In this document: positions 26,633 through 34,431 of the stretch, one piece after another
Position numbering within the stretch: position 1 is the first letter of the stretch
How the letters are laid out: each line of letters begins with the position of its first letter
From: Nonomuraea sp. SYSU D8015
GTDB taxonomy: Bacteria; Actinomycetota; Actinomycetes; Streptosporangiales; Streptosporangiaceae
Assembly: GCF_008065375.1 (NCBI RefSeq)
Contig: NZ_VJYI01000030.1
Location: forward strand, 54,956 to 118,955
Direction: 5' to 3'
Length of the DNA stretch: 64,000 nucleotides
Notes under the pieces: generated by a model
The model's input: the letters and a program-made list of their open reading frames with translations, nothing else
Told to the model about the DNA's origin: nothing
Databases searched by the model: none
Translations under genes and position numbers: made by a program

Positions 26633-27391
26633 ATGATCGACACCACCGTGCCGCATTCGGCCCGCATCTGGAACTACTGGCTGGGCGGCAAGGACAACTA
26701 CGAGGTCGACCGCATCGCCGGGGACGAGTACAAGAAGATCTTTCCCGAGGTCGTCGAGCTGGCCCGCGCCTCCAGGGCGTTCCTCGCCCGCACCATCACG
26801 TACCTGGCCCAGGATGCGGGCATCAGGCAATTCCTGGACGTCGGCACGGGCCTGCCCACGGTGGACAACACCCACGAGATCGCCCAGCGGATCGCCCCCG
26901 AGTCGCGGATCGTCTACGTCGACAACGACCCGCTGGTGCTCGTCCACGCCCGAGCGCTGCTGGCCGGCACGCCGGAGGGCGCCACCGACTACATCGACGC
27001 GGACGTGCGCGACACCGAGACCATCGTGGCGGCCGCCGCGAAGACGCTCGACTTCAGCAAGCCCGTGGCGCTCAACCTCAGCGGCATCATGGGCCACATC
27101 GCCGACCTGGACGAGGCGCTGTCGATCGTCGCCCGGCTGATGGGCGCCCTGGCGCCGGGCAGCTACCTCGCGCTCAACGACGGCACCAACGTCCACAGCG
27201 CCGCCGGGGCGGAGGCGCAGGAGCAGTACAACCAGAGCGGCGCGATGGCGTACATCCAGCGCACCCCCGAGGAGATCGCCCGTTTCTTCGACGGCCTGGA
27301 GCTGGTCGAGCCGGGCGTGGTGACGGTCAACCACTGGCGTGCGAACGGCCGCGAGCTCGACGCCTACGGCGGGGTCGGCCGGAAGGCGTGA
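26633..27391 (+). CDS. SAM-dependent methyltransferase (Methyltransf_19/DUF574)
   Basis: The protein has 252 residues and opens with the family signature TTVPHSARIWNYWLGGKDNY. The SAM-binding motif is FLDVGTGLPTVDNTHE (about residues 66-81), followed by VYVDNDPLVLVHARALL. The family is abundant in actinomycetes and its methyl acceptors are unknown. The AAGGAG site precedes ATG 26633. A paralogue is convergent at 27416-28231. Confidence 0.92.
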   Translation: MIDTTVPHSARIWNYWLGGKDNYEVDRIAGDEYKKIFPEVVELARASRAFLARTITYLAQDAGIRQFLDVGTGLPTVDNTHEIAQRIAPESRIVYVDNDPLVLVHARALLAGTPEGATDYIDADVRDTETIVAAAAKTLDFSKPVALNLSGIMGHIADLDEALSIVARLMGALAPGSYLALNDGTNVHSAAGAEAQEQYNQSGAMAYIQRTPEEIARFFDGLELVEPGVVTVNHWRANGRELDAYGGVGRKA

Positions 27392-27415
27392 GCACCGGAG
27401 CCGGGCATGATGGCA

Positions 27416-28231
27416 CTACGGCTTGCGACCCAGGCCGCCGTACTGGAAGACCTCGCGGTCGCGGTAGCTGGTGTCAGCTTCGGGCCGCCACTGCGGTAGC
27501 GACACCATGCCCGGCTCCACCAGGTCCAGGCCTTCGAAGAAGGCCTTCAACTGATCCGCGGTGCGCAGCGTGAGGCGGGTGGCGCCGCTGGCGTTCCACT
27601 GGGCGGCGGCCTCGTCCATCGAAGGGCTGTTGACGCTGTGCGCGATCGCCAGATAGCTGCCTGACGGCAGCGCGTCCACCAGCGTGCTCACCGAAGCATG
27701 CGCCTGGTCGGCGTCGGGGAGGAACTCCAGCACTCCCATCAGCATCAACGCGATCGGGCGGGAGAAGTCCAGTGTGCGCGCCGCTTGGCGCAGGATGGAC
27801 GCGGGCTCACGCAGGTCGGCGTCGAGGTAGTCGGTGGCCCCCTCCGCGGTGCCGACCAGCAGGGCCCGGGCGTGGATCAGCACGATCGGGTCGTTGTCGA
27901 CGTACACGATCCGCGCCTTGGGGTTGACCCGCTGAGCCACCTCGTGCGTGTTGTCCGCCGTCGGGATGCCGGTGCCGACGTCCAGGAACTGGTCGACGCC
28001 GCACTCGCCGGCCAGGTGGCGAACGACGCGGCCGATGAACTCGCGCTCGGCGCGCGCGTTGACCGGCAGGTCCGGCATGACCTTCACGATCTCGTCCCCG
28101 ACCGCACGGTCGGGGGCGAAATTGTCCTTGCCGCCCAACCAGTAGTCCCACACCCGGGCGGGGTGCGGGATCGAGGTGTCGATCCGCCCTGTCATCGCCG
28201 CCCTGTCGATCTCCAGGGGTTCCTCACGCAT
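27416..28231 (-). CDS. SAM-dependent methyltransferase (Methyltransf_19/DUF574), paralogue
   Basis: The protein has 271 residues from ATG 28231; a TTG directly before it is also open. The family signature SIPHPARVWDYWLGGKDNF is followed by the SAM motif FLDVGTGIPTADNTHE. The middle and C-terminal parts differ clearly from the copy at 26633, so this is not a recent tandem duplication. The two genes converge with only 24 bp between them. Acceptor unknown. Confidence 0.92.
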   Translation of the reverse strand: MREEPLEIDRAAMTGRIDTSIPHPARVWDYWLGGKDNFAPDRAVGDEIVKVMPDLPVNARAEREFIGRVVRHLAGECGVDQFLDVGTGIPTADNTHEVAQRVNPKARIVYVDNDPIVLIHARALLVGTAEGATDYLDADLREPASILRQAARTLDFSRPIALMLMGVLEFLPDADQAHASVSTLVDALPSGSYLAIAHSVNSPSMDEAAAQWNASGATRLTLRTADQLKAFFEGLDLVEPGMVSLPQWRPEADTSYRDREVFQYGGLGRKP

Positions 28232-28345
28232 CAAGCCTCCGCATCGGCGTCCATGACCTACGGCCAGGACTCAAACCTAGACGATCAGCGGCGGTCAAGG
28301 GGGATGATCTTCGTCGAAGGGACATGATGGGGAGATGGACGATTC

Positions 28346-28423
28346 GTGGAGGCGTATCCCGACGCCGCCGGCATCACCGACGACGATCTCCGCGACCTGA
28401 TCCACGCCGCCCTAGACGACTGA
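28346..28423 (+). pseudogene. Possible short gene remnant
   Basis: A 25-codon stretch VEAYPDAAGITDDDLRDLIH... ending in a stop at 28421-28423 has normal actinobacterial codon use but no upstream coding sequence. The frame is closed at 28325-28327. It overlaps the tail of the TetR gene on the other strand. It reads like the C-terminus of a lost gene; the family is not recognised. Confidence 0.25.
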
Positions 28424-29029
28424 ACGGTTTCCACGCTCCCCGGGTGGTGGTGCGAGCCAGTGGCGGGTGAGGTCGCGGACCGCCTCCAGCCAGCGTTGCG
28501 ATTGATCGCCGGCGGCGATCGCGTCTGCGGCGCCGTGGATGACGGTGAACAGGATCGTGGCGGCGACATGCGGGTCGACCGGCCGGAACGCGCCCTCGTC
28601 CATGCCGCGGCGCAGCGCCTTGGCGATGGCGGCGATGGTGTCCTGCGGCCCTTCGCCCGCGGGCGCGAGCGCGGAGTGGGAGTGGAAGACCGCGGCGTGG
28701 AGCCCTCCGGGCCGGGCGATGGCCTCGATGGCCGCTGCGCATTCGGCGTCGAGGGTGGCCCACCAGTCGATCGGCTCGGTGGTTTCGGCCAGTCGGTGGA
28801 AGCGGTCCACGTAGTCCCGCAGCACGCGTTCCCGTACCGCGGTGAGCATCTCCTCCCAGGAGGAGAAGTAGACGTAGAACGTGCCTTTGGCGGCGTCGGC
28901 CTCGGCGGTGACGGCTTGAACCCAGTTGGTCACGTCCTGCCCGGACTCCAGGAGCCGGATGGCGGCGTCGATCAGTTCACTGCGCCTGGCCTCGGGGGAG
29001 AGACGCCGGCGGCTCCTGGAGGTGACCAC
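28412..29029 (-). CDS. TetR-family regulator of the P450 operon
   Basis: The protein has 205 residues. The helix-turn-helix region is AVTAEADAAKGTFYVYFSSWEEML (about residues 38-61) and the rest is a helical effector domain. It begins nine bases after the P450 stop on the same strand, so the two genes form an operon headed by the P450. Twin palindromes upstream of the P450 (30323-30359) are probably its binding sites, giving autoregulation together with the oxygenase. Confidence 0.88.
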   Translation of the reverse strand: MVTSRSRRRLSPEARRSELIDAAIRLLESGQDVTNWVQAVTAEADAAKGTFYVYFSSWEEMLTAVRERVLRDYVDRFHRLAETTEPIDWWATLDAECAAAIEAIARPGGLHAAVFHSHSALAPAGEGPQDTIAAIAKALRRGMDEGAFRPVDPHVAATILFTVIHGAADAIAAGDQSQRWLEAVRDLTRHWLAPPPGERGNRSVV

Positions 29030-29038
29030 CGCATCAGG

Positions 29039-30298
29039 CTAGCCGACCAGCCCTGCGTGGGAGACGAGGAGCTCGCTGACGCCGCGGAGGTTGATGTGCT
29101 CCCGGTACGGCGGCGGGTCGGCGACGAGCTCGGGCTCCCGGACGCGCCGGGCGAACGCGGCCAGCGCCAGCCGGCCTTGGAGCCTGGCCAGCGGCGCGCC
29201 CAGGCAGAAGTGTGCGCCGAAACCGAAGCCCAGATGCTGCACCTGCGCGCGGGCCGGGTCGAACCGGTCCGGGTCCGGGTTCCCCGCCGGGTCCCGGTGA
29301 GCCGCGGCCAGCAGCAGGATGACCAGGTTGCCCGCGGGCGCCTCCGCCTTCCCGACGCGCACGTCCTGGGTGGCGACCCGGACGGTGAGCTGCACGGGCG
29401 GGTCGTAGCGCAGGGTCTCCTCGACGACCGCGGACGCCGTGCCCGGGTCGGCGCGCAGGGCGGCAAGGTGGTCGGGGTGCCGCAGCAGGGCGAGCACGCC
29501 GTTGGCGATCAGGTTGACCGTCGTCTCGTGCCCGGCCACCAGCAGCAGCACGATCGTGGAGACCAGCTCGTCATGGCTGAGCGCGTTGCCGCCGTCCTCC
29601 GCGGCGAGCAGCTCGGAGAGCAGGTCGTCTCGTCGCGGGCTCCTGCGCCGCTGGGCGACGAGGTCGTTGACGTACCGGTGCAACTCGACCTCGCCATGCA
29701 CCCACTCGGGGGTCTCGCCGTTTCCGTCGTAGTGGTTGGAGAAGCCGTCGAGCCTCCGGGTGAGCTGGGCGGACCACCGGTGGAAGAGCCGCTCGTCGGC
29801 CCGTGGGACGCCGAGCATGTGGCAGATGACCGTCACCGGCAGCGGGTAGGCGAGTCCGGAGAGCACGTCGAACGTCCCCTGCTCGGCCGCGCGGTCGAGG
29901 TATTCGTCGACCAGGCGCACGACAGAGCCCTCCATCCGGGCGACGGCGCGGGCGGTGAACGCGCTGCTGACCAGGCGCCGCAGCCGGGTGTGGTCCGGAG
30001 GGTCAAGGGAGAGGAACCATGGCTGCCGGACGGAGGAGGGGGCGTCCGGGGGATACGGGTCGGCTGATCCGTCGGCGTTGAAGAACCGGTCCCGCTCGGC
30101 GCTGAGCCGCGGGTCGCGCAGCAGCGTCTCGCAGTCGCGGTAACCCGTCACCACTAACGAGGACATCTCCTCGAGCCACACTGGGCCGAGGGCGCGGAGC
30201 TCGGCGTAGATCGGGTACGGGTCGGGTCTCGAGGCCGGGTCGAGAAGCTTGCCGATCAGGTGGAGACCGGACGTCTCGCTGTCGATTGCCTGAGTCAT
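29039..30298 (-). CDS. Cytochrome P450
   Basis: The protein has 419 residues from ATG 30298, preceded by AAGGAG; the GTG at 30304 is a poorer choice. It is soluble, bacterial class I. Motifs: I-helix LVAGHETTVNLI, EETLRYDPP (ExxR) and the heme loop FGFGAHFCLGAPLAR with axial Cys365. It hydroxylates or otherwise oxidises an unknown small molecule and needs a ferredoxin and reductase, neither of which is adjacent. The following TetR gene is co-transcribed, which suggests that substrate or product controls expression. Confidence 0.93.
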   Translation of the reverse strand: MTQAIDSETSGLHLIGKLLDPASRPDPYPIYAELRALGPVWLEEMSSLVVTGYRDCETLLRDPRLSAERDRFFNADGSADPYPPDAPSSVRQPWFLSLDPPDHTRLRRLVSSAFTARAVARMEGSVVRLVDEYLDRAAEQGTFDVLSGLAYPLPVTVICHMLGVPRADERLFHRWSAQLTRRLDGFSNHYDGNGETPEWVHGEVELHRYVNDLVAQRRRSPRRDDLLSELLAAEDGGNALSHDELVSTIVLLLVAGHETTVNLIANGVLALLRHPDHLAALRADPGTASAVVEETLRYDPPVQLTVRVATQDVRVGKAEAPAGNLVILLLAAAHRDPAGNPDPDRFDPARAQVQHLGFGFGAHFCLGAPLARLQGRLALAAFARRVREPELVADPPPYREHINLRGVSELLVSHAGLVG

Positions 30299-30322
30299 CT
30301 GCACTCCTTGGGGCGACGCTAT

Positions 30323-30359
30323 TGACCTTAGGTCATTAATATTGACCTGAGGTCAATAT
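30323..30359. promoter_or_regulatory. Twin TetR-type operators upstream of the P450-tetR operon
   Basis: TGACCTTAGGTCA (30323-30335, 6-1-6) and a 21-bp perfect 10-1-10 palindrome with core TTGACCTGAGGTCAA (30339-30359) share the TGACCT-N-AGGTCA core. Their centres (30329 and 30349) are 20 bp apart, about two helical turns, so two dimers could bind one face of the DNA. They lie 25-61 bp upstream of the P450 start. Confidence 0.85.
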
Positions 30360-30767
30360 GTCAACCGTGAGGTGGGGGAGTGGTGCGGCGCTTCTGAAGC
30401 CCCTCCATCGGGCGCTCGATCAGCTGTTCGCCCAAGGTGTCCCCATGCCCGGGACGGCGATCTCACGTGGGCGATCGAGCCGGCCCGCTCCCTGCCCGAA
30501 CCCGAGTTGAGGGAGTGAGGGCTGGCCGGTGTGCCGCGTCATGGACCGCTCAGGGGACCGGGAGCAGGTGCTGCTCCTGATCCGACCCGGCCACGCCGAC
30601 GCTGGGGACCACTGACCAGCGGGACCGCGGGCGCGCTTTGATCACGCGGACGCGTTGGCGTCCGGCTAGGGTGGGGGCATGCTTTGACGCCTGCCCGGCA
30701 GCCGGGCACCTCCGAGATCTCCTTCGTTCGTCGCACTCCGGCTTTCGACCTCGAAGGGGATGTTTCC
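30360..30767. other. Intergenic region without a recognisable intact gene
   Basis: No frame with a plausible start and family was found in these 408 bp. A short open stretch GDLTWAIEPARSLPEPELRE followed by a stop, near 30452-30512 on the plus strand, has coding-like composition and may be a gene remnant. The 3' part holds the leader of the kinase gene at 30768. Confidence 0.4.
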
Positions 30768-31694
30768 ATGAACACGTCGACATCCATCGACGTACCCCAC
30801 TCGTTCGCCGTGTCCTATGGCGCCCACGGCCCCGAAGAGCGCGCCTGGATCGCCGACCTGCCCCGGCTGGGCGGTGACCTCCTGGAGCGCTGGGGACTGC
30901 GGCCCGACGGCCCGCCCGCGCACGGTATGGCCTCGCTGGTCCTGCCCGTGCTCCGGGCCGACGGCACACCCGCCGTGCTCAAGCTCCAGCAGCTCCGGGA
31001 GGAGACCGCCGGCGCCGCCACCGGACTGCGGGCGTGGAAAGGCGAGGGCATCGTCCTCCTGCTGGACCACGACGAGGAAAGCGGCACCCAGCTGCTGGAA
31101 CGCCTGGACGCGAGCCGGCCCCTGTCCGCGGTGGCCGACGACGACGCGGCCATGCGGATTTTGGCCGGCCTGATGGCCCGCCTGACCGCGGTGCCCGCCC
31201 CTGACGGTCTGCGGCGCCTGTCCGATATAGCGGGGGCCATGCTGGAGCAGGTCCCGCGGGCCGTGCCGGCGCTGCGCGTCCCAGAAGAACAGCGGCTCGT
31301 GCGCACCTGCGCCTCCGCCGTGGCCGAGCTGATCGGCGAGGCCGGCGACCGCCTGCTGCACTGGGACCTGCACTATGACAACGTCCTGGCCGGAGAACGG
31401 GAACCCTGGCTGGCCATCGACCCCGAACCGCTGGCCGGCGACCCGGGGTTCGAGCTGCTGCCGGCGATGGACAACCGGTGGGACGAGGTGGCGGCCACCG
31501 GCGACGCCGCGCGCGTGGTGCTGCGCCGCTTCGACCTGCTGACCGAGGCCGTCGGCCTGGACCGGGAGCGCGCGGTCGGCTGGACGCTCGGCCGCGTGCT
31601 GCAGAACGCGCTGTGGGACATCGAAGACGGCAAGGCCACACTGGAGCCCGCACAGGTCGCCATCGCCCAGGCGCTGCTGCGCCAGCCGTCCTGA
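30768..31694 (+). CDS. Aminoglycoside/hydroxyurea phosphotransferase family kinase (APH(6)-like)
   Basis: The protein has 308 residues from ATG 30768, with GAAGGGGA upstream; an earlier in-frame ATG (30684) has no ribosome binding site. The kinase-like fold shows the catalytic loop HWDLHYDNVL with Asp200 and the metal-binding IDPEPLAGDPGFELLP just after. This matches the family that includes streptomycin 6-phosphotransferase and hydroxyurea phosphotransferase. Actual resistance is not shown by sequence; many members in actinomycetes have unknown substrates. Confidence 0.87.
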   Translation: MNTSTSIDVPHSFAVSYGAHGPEERAWIADLPRLGGDLLERWGLRPDGPPAHGMASLVLPVLRADGTPAVLKLQQLREETAGAATGLRAWKGEGIVLLLDHDEESGTQLLERLDASRPLSAVADDDAAMRILAGLMARLTAVPAPDGLRRLSDIAGAMLEQVPRAVPALRVPEEQRLVRTCASAVAELIGEAGDRLLHWDLHYDNVLAGEREPWLAIDPEPLAGDPGFELLPAMDNRWDEVAATGDAARVVLRRFDLLTEAVGLDRERAVGWTLGRVLQNALWDIEDGKATLEPAQVAIAQALLRQPS

Positions 31695-31710
31695 TCACGA
31701 GGAGAGGCCC

Positions 31711-31744
31711 GCGGTGCGGGACCGTGCGAACGGCCCCGCACCGC
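31711..31744 (+). terminator. Terminator hairpin after the phosphotransferase gene
   Basis: GCGGTGCGGG (31711-31720) pairs perfectly with CCCGCACCGC (31735-31744) around a 14-nt loop, 17 bp after the stop codon. Confidence 0.65.
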
Positions 31745-31778
31745 TACGGCCGTGCTCTCAACCCCGTGATGGGGTCGC

Positions 31779-31928
31779 TCATGTGAGGGTTCCGCTGTTG
31801 ACGGTGGTCACGCGGGTCCCGTCGGTCTGAGACCACTCGTTGCCGCCGGTCACCCGCGTGCCGTCGGTGCCGTCGGCGGCGTTGGCCGCCGACGGCACCG
31901 ACGACCACGGCGGCGGGCTACCTTTTCC
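31779..31928 (-). pseudogene. C-terminal fragment of a repeat-containing peptide or protein
   Basis: The minus frame from 31928 to the stop at 31781-31779 reads 49 codons with no start and an upstream stop at 31931-31929. It includes PPPWSSVPSAANAADG and then two TDGTRVT-type units separated by about ten residues, ending NSGTLT. The repeated Thr/Asp pattern recalls the C-termini of some ribosomally made, ATP-grasp-modified peptides, but no ATP-grasp gene is near. A remnant of a surface repeat protein is equally possible. Confidence 0.3.
31862..31903. terminator. Long perfect stem-loop
   Basis: A 19-bp perfect inverted repeat (31862-31880 and 31885-31903) encloses a 4-nt loop. It is far stronger than a usual terminator and lacks a T-tract on either side. 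It lies 56 bp before the isochorismatase start and overlaps the minus-strand fragment at 31779-31928. Confidence 0.7.
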
Positions 31929-31958
31929 TCAGGGGGCCGGCGGGTGAAACGAGGATGA

Positions 31959-32513
31959 ATGAGTAATACGGCGCTGCTCATGATTGACGTGATCAATTCC
32001 TTTTTCTCGCCGGATGAGCCTCATTACTATCCCCGTTCGGCCGACGTGCTCGATCCCCTCCGCCGGCTCCTGCGGACCGCTCGGGAGCGTCAGCGGCTCA
32101 TCGTCCACGCGGTGGAGCGCCATCGCCCCGGGCTGGCCGACTTCGAATACAAGAAACTGCCCCGGCACTGTGCGACGGGGTCCTCCGACGCCGAATACGC
32201 CGCGGGATTCGGCCCGTCGGGCGCGCACCACGAGGTGGAGATCGGTAAGCGCAGGTACTCCGCGTTCTACGCCACCGACCTGGATCTGCTGCTGCGTGAA
32301 CAGGACGTCGAGAGGCTCGTGGTGGCGGGGGTCAAAACGAACGTGTGCGTGCGCGCGTCCATTCAGGACGCATTCGCCGCGGGATATGAGGTCGTCCTGC
32401 CCCGGCAGGCGACGAATTCCAATTATCCGCACCTCGCCGAGGCGAGCCTCGAGGACGTCAACCGCTACTTCGGGCGGGTCGTGGACCTCGACGACGCACT
32501 CGAACTGCTGTGA
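31959..32513 (+). CDS. Isochorismatase-family cysteine hydrolase
   Basis: The protein has 184 residues with the family catalytic triad: Asp10 (LLMIDVINSF), Lys97 (EIGKRRYSAF) and Cys130 (VKTNVCVRAS), the last following a cis-peptide VAGVKT motif. It is cytoplasmic. Such enzymes cleave isochorismate, nicotinamide, N-carbamoyl compounds or similar amides; the substrate is not evident and no siderophore or NAD genes are adjacent. The expected residues are all present, so it should be active. Confidence 0.9.
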   Translation: MSNTALLMIDVINSFFSPDEPHYYPRSADVLDPLRRLLRTARERQRLIVHAVERHRPGLADFEYKKLPRHCATGSSDAEYAAGFGPSGAHHEVEIGKRRYSAFYATDLDLLLREQDVERLVVAGVKTNVCVRASIQDAFAAGYEVVLPRQATNSNYPHLAEASLEDVNRYFGRVVDLDDALELL

Positions 32514-32540
32514 AACCGCCCCGGACTGCGATGGACACGC

Positions 32541-33251
32541 TCAACGGGCGGCCTCCCCGGCGCCGGAGAAGGTTTGCCGGTAGTGTTCGGCCGCCGCGGC
32601 CATGTCGGAGCTGAGGAGCTGGAAGAACCGGCTCGCGGTCTGGAGCCGGATGCCGGCCGGGGTGTCGGCGCCCAGGACGTCGACACCCTGCCGGATCGTC
32701 TCGGCCCACAGCCTCATCGAGCGGGTGCCCACCGACCAGGCGTGGTACCAGACCTCGTCGTCAATGACGTACCGCTCGCGCCGGTTGTCACGCTCGCGTT
32801 TGACCAGCCCGATTTCCTCGAGATAGCGGACGCCCTTGGAGATCGAGGCCGGGCTGACCCGCAGCCGCTTGGTGAGGTCGGCGACGGTCATGTCGCCGGT
32901 GTCGCTCGTGAACAGGCAGGCCAGCACCCTGGACGCCATCGTCGGCATCCCGCCCAGCCGCGTCGTGAGCGTCTGCTCGAACTGCCGCACCGCCTCGGGG
33001 TCGCGCCGCTCGGCGTCCACGGTGGCCGGTGGATCCGGTGGCGGGTTCGGCTGACGCCGGGCGCGCCAGCGGGTCGCCTGCTGCGCCCGGGCCGCGTGGT
33101 ACCTGTGCGGGCCCCCGTTGCGTGCGATCTCGCGGCCGATGGTCGACCTCGGCCGTCCCAAGCGGCGGGCGATCTCCGCATAGGTGAGCCCTTCCGCCAG
33201 CCCTTCGGCGATCTTGCGGCGGTCCTCGTACGTCAGGTGGCCTCCCGGCAT
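32541..33251 (-). CDS. GbsR/MarR-type regulator with an N-terminal IS30-like HTH
   Basis: The protein has 236 residues from ATG 33251, preceded by GGGAGGGC; the open frame extends further up without a good site. Two DNA-binding modules are visible: an HTH_38-like segment (LTYEDRRKIAEGLAEGLTYAEIARRLGRPRSTIGREI, about residues 5-41) and a MarR/GbsR winged helix (MTVADLTKRLRVSPASISKGVRYLEEIGLV, about 116-145). This fusion recurs in actinomycetes. It is divergent from an SDR gene and probably represses it; candidate operators lie between them. Confidence 0.87.
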   Translation of the reverse strand: MPGGHLTYEDRRKIAEGLAEGLTYAEIARRLGRPRSTIGREIARNGGPHRYHAARAQQATRWRARRQPNPPPDPPATVDAERRDPEAVRQFEQTLTTRLGGMPTMASRVLACLFTSDTGDMTVADLTKRLRVSPASISKGVRYLEEIGLVKRERDNRRERYVIDDEVWYHAWSVGTRSMRLWAETIRQGVDVLGADTPAGIRLQTASRFFQLLSSDMAAAAEHYRQTFSGAGEAAR

Positions 33252-33340
33252 GCGCCCTCCCGGCACGTCCTCGTCGCGGATGCCGCGAGTATGCCCCTCG
33301 TACGCACGCGATGGCGAGCCGCCGCACGGCGGTTGTTGCA

Positions 33341-33410
33341 TTCGCCGACACGTCGTTTCGCCAATCACCCCCCAGCTGAGCTGGGATGACGAGGTTCACG
33401 ACTTGGCGAA
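33341..33410. promoter_or_regulatory. Candidate operators in the GbsR-SDR divergent region
   Basis: A perfect 7-1-7 palindrome CCCAGCTGAGCTGGG (33371-33385) is flanked by the inverted octamers TTCGCCAA (33357-33364) and TTGGCGAA (33403-33410), with a third related TTCGCC at 33341-33346. The nested symmetry centred near 33380 fits binding by a regulator with two DNA-binding modules. Confidence 0.5.
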
Positions 33411-33489
33411 TCCGCAAACGCACCCGTAGCTTCCGCGGGTGTGAACGATGGCCGTTCACATCCGAGGGAATCTCCACGAGAGGCCTGAA

Positions 33490-34314
33490 ATGGCTGCCAA
33501 GACATGCCTCGTCACCGGCGCCTCCTCCGGCATCGGCCACGCGACCGCGCTCGAGCTCCTGCGCGGCGGCCACGTCGTCTACGGCGCGGCGCGGCGGGTG
33601 CACAGGATGGAGGCGATCAGCGAAGCGGGAGGTCACGCCCTGCCGATGGACGTGACCAAGGAAGAAGACCTCCAGCGAGCCGTCCGCGCGATCCTGGACG
33701 CACACGGGCGGATCGACGTCCTGGTGAACAACGCGGGCGCCGTCGTCCACGGCGCGGTCGAGGACACGCCACTGGAGATGGCGCGAGCCGAGTTCGAGGT
33801 CAACGTGTTCGCGCCGGCCCGGCTGACCCAGCTCGTCCTGCCGCACATGCGGGCACGGGGCTCGGGCACGATCGTCAACGTGTCCTCGGTCGGCGGCGAG
33901 ATCGCCCTGCCGCTCGGCGCCTGGTACTACGCCTCCAAGCACGCCCTGGAGGCCTTCTCCGACACCCTGCGCATGGAGGCCGGCCCCTTCGGCGTCGACG
34001 TCGTCGTCATCCAGCCCGGCGTCATCAGGACCGACTTCGAGGCCGGGACCGCGCGGCAGCTGCGGGAGATCTCCGGGAACGGCGCCTACCGGCAGATGGC
34101 TGAGGCCATGGCACGCGCGGCCGAGACGCAGCTGGGCGGGGACAACCCGGCCTCCGACCCCGGAGAGGTCGCGACCACGATCCGGCAGGCCGTCGAGGCG
34201 GCCCGCCCGGAGACCCGCTACGTCGTGGGCTGGCAGGCCGAGGCGCTCCTCAACCTCAACAGGTCACTCTCCGACCGGGAATTCGACGCCGCGGTGACCG
34301 TCCCGCTCAAATGA
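33490..34314 (+). CDS. Short-chain dehydrogenase/reductase
   Basis: The protein has 274 residues from ATG 33490 (GAGAGG upstream). It is a classical SDR with cofactor motif TGASSGIG (residues 9-16), structural NNAG, and catalytic Ser133, Tyr146 and Lys150 (YYASK). The region after the glycine motif (GAARRVHRMEAI) has arginines favouring NADP(H). Substrate unknown; the end of the protein resembles the oxidoreductase group annotated as SDR family, ketoreductase-like. Probably controlled by the divergent GbsR-type regulator. Confidence 0.9.
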   Translation: MAAKTCLVTGASSGIGHATALELLRGGHVVYGAARRVHRMEAISEAGGHALPMDVTKEEDLQRAVRAILDAHGRIDVLVNNAGAVVHGAVEDTPLEMARAEFEVNVFAPARLTQLVLPHMRARGSGTIVNVSSVGGEIALPLGAWYYASKHALEAFSDTLRMEAGPFGVDVVVIQPGVIRTDFEAGTARQLREISGNGAYRQMAEAMARAAETQLGGDNPASDPGEVATTIRQAVEAARPETRYVVGWQAEALLNLNRSLSDREFDAAVTVPLK

Positions 34315-34369
34315 TCGGCTCCCTCCCGCGATCGCCGTCCACGTCCTGACTCGCTCCGGCCCCTTCGCC

Positions 34370-34399
34370 GGCGAGGAGATCGAGGGTCGCCTCCTCGCC
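34370..34399. terminator. Hairpin between the SDR and ABC genes
   Basis: GGCGAGGAG (34370-34378) pairs with CTCCTCGCC (34391-34399) around a 12-nt loop, 56 bp after the SDR stop. It may terminate the SDR transcript. Confidence 0.4.
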
Positions 34400-34431
34400 C
34401 CACTTCATGAGACCCGCCATCGGAGAAACCC

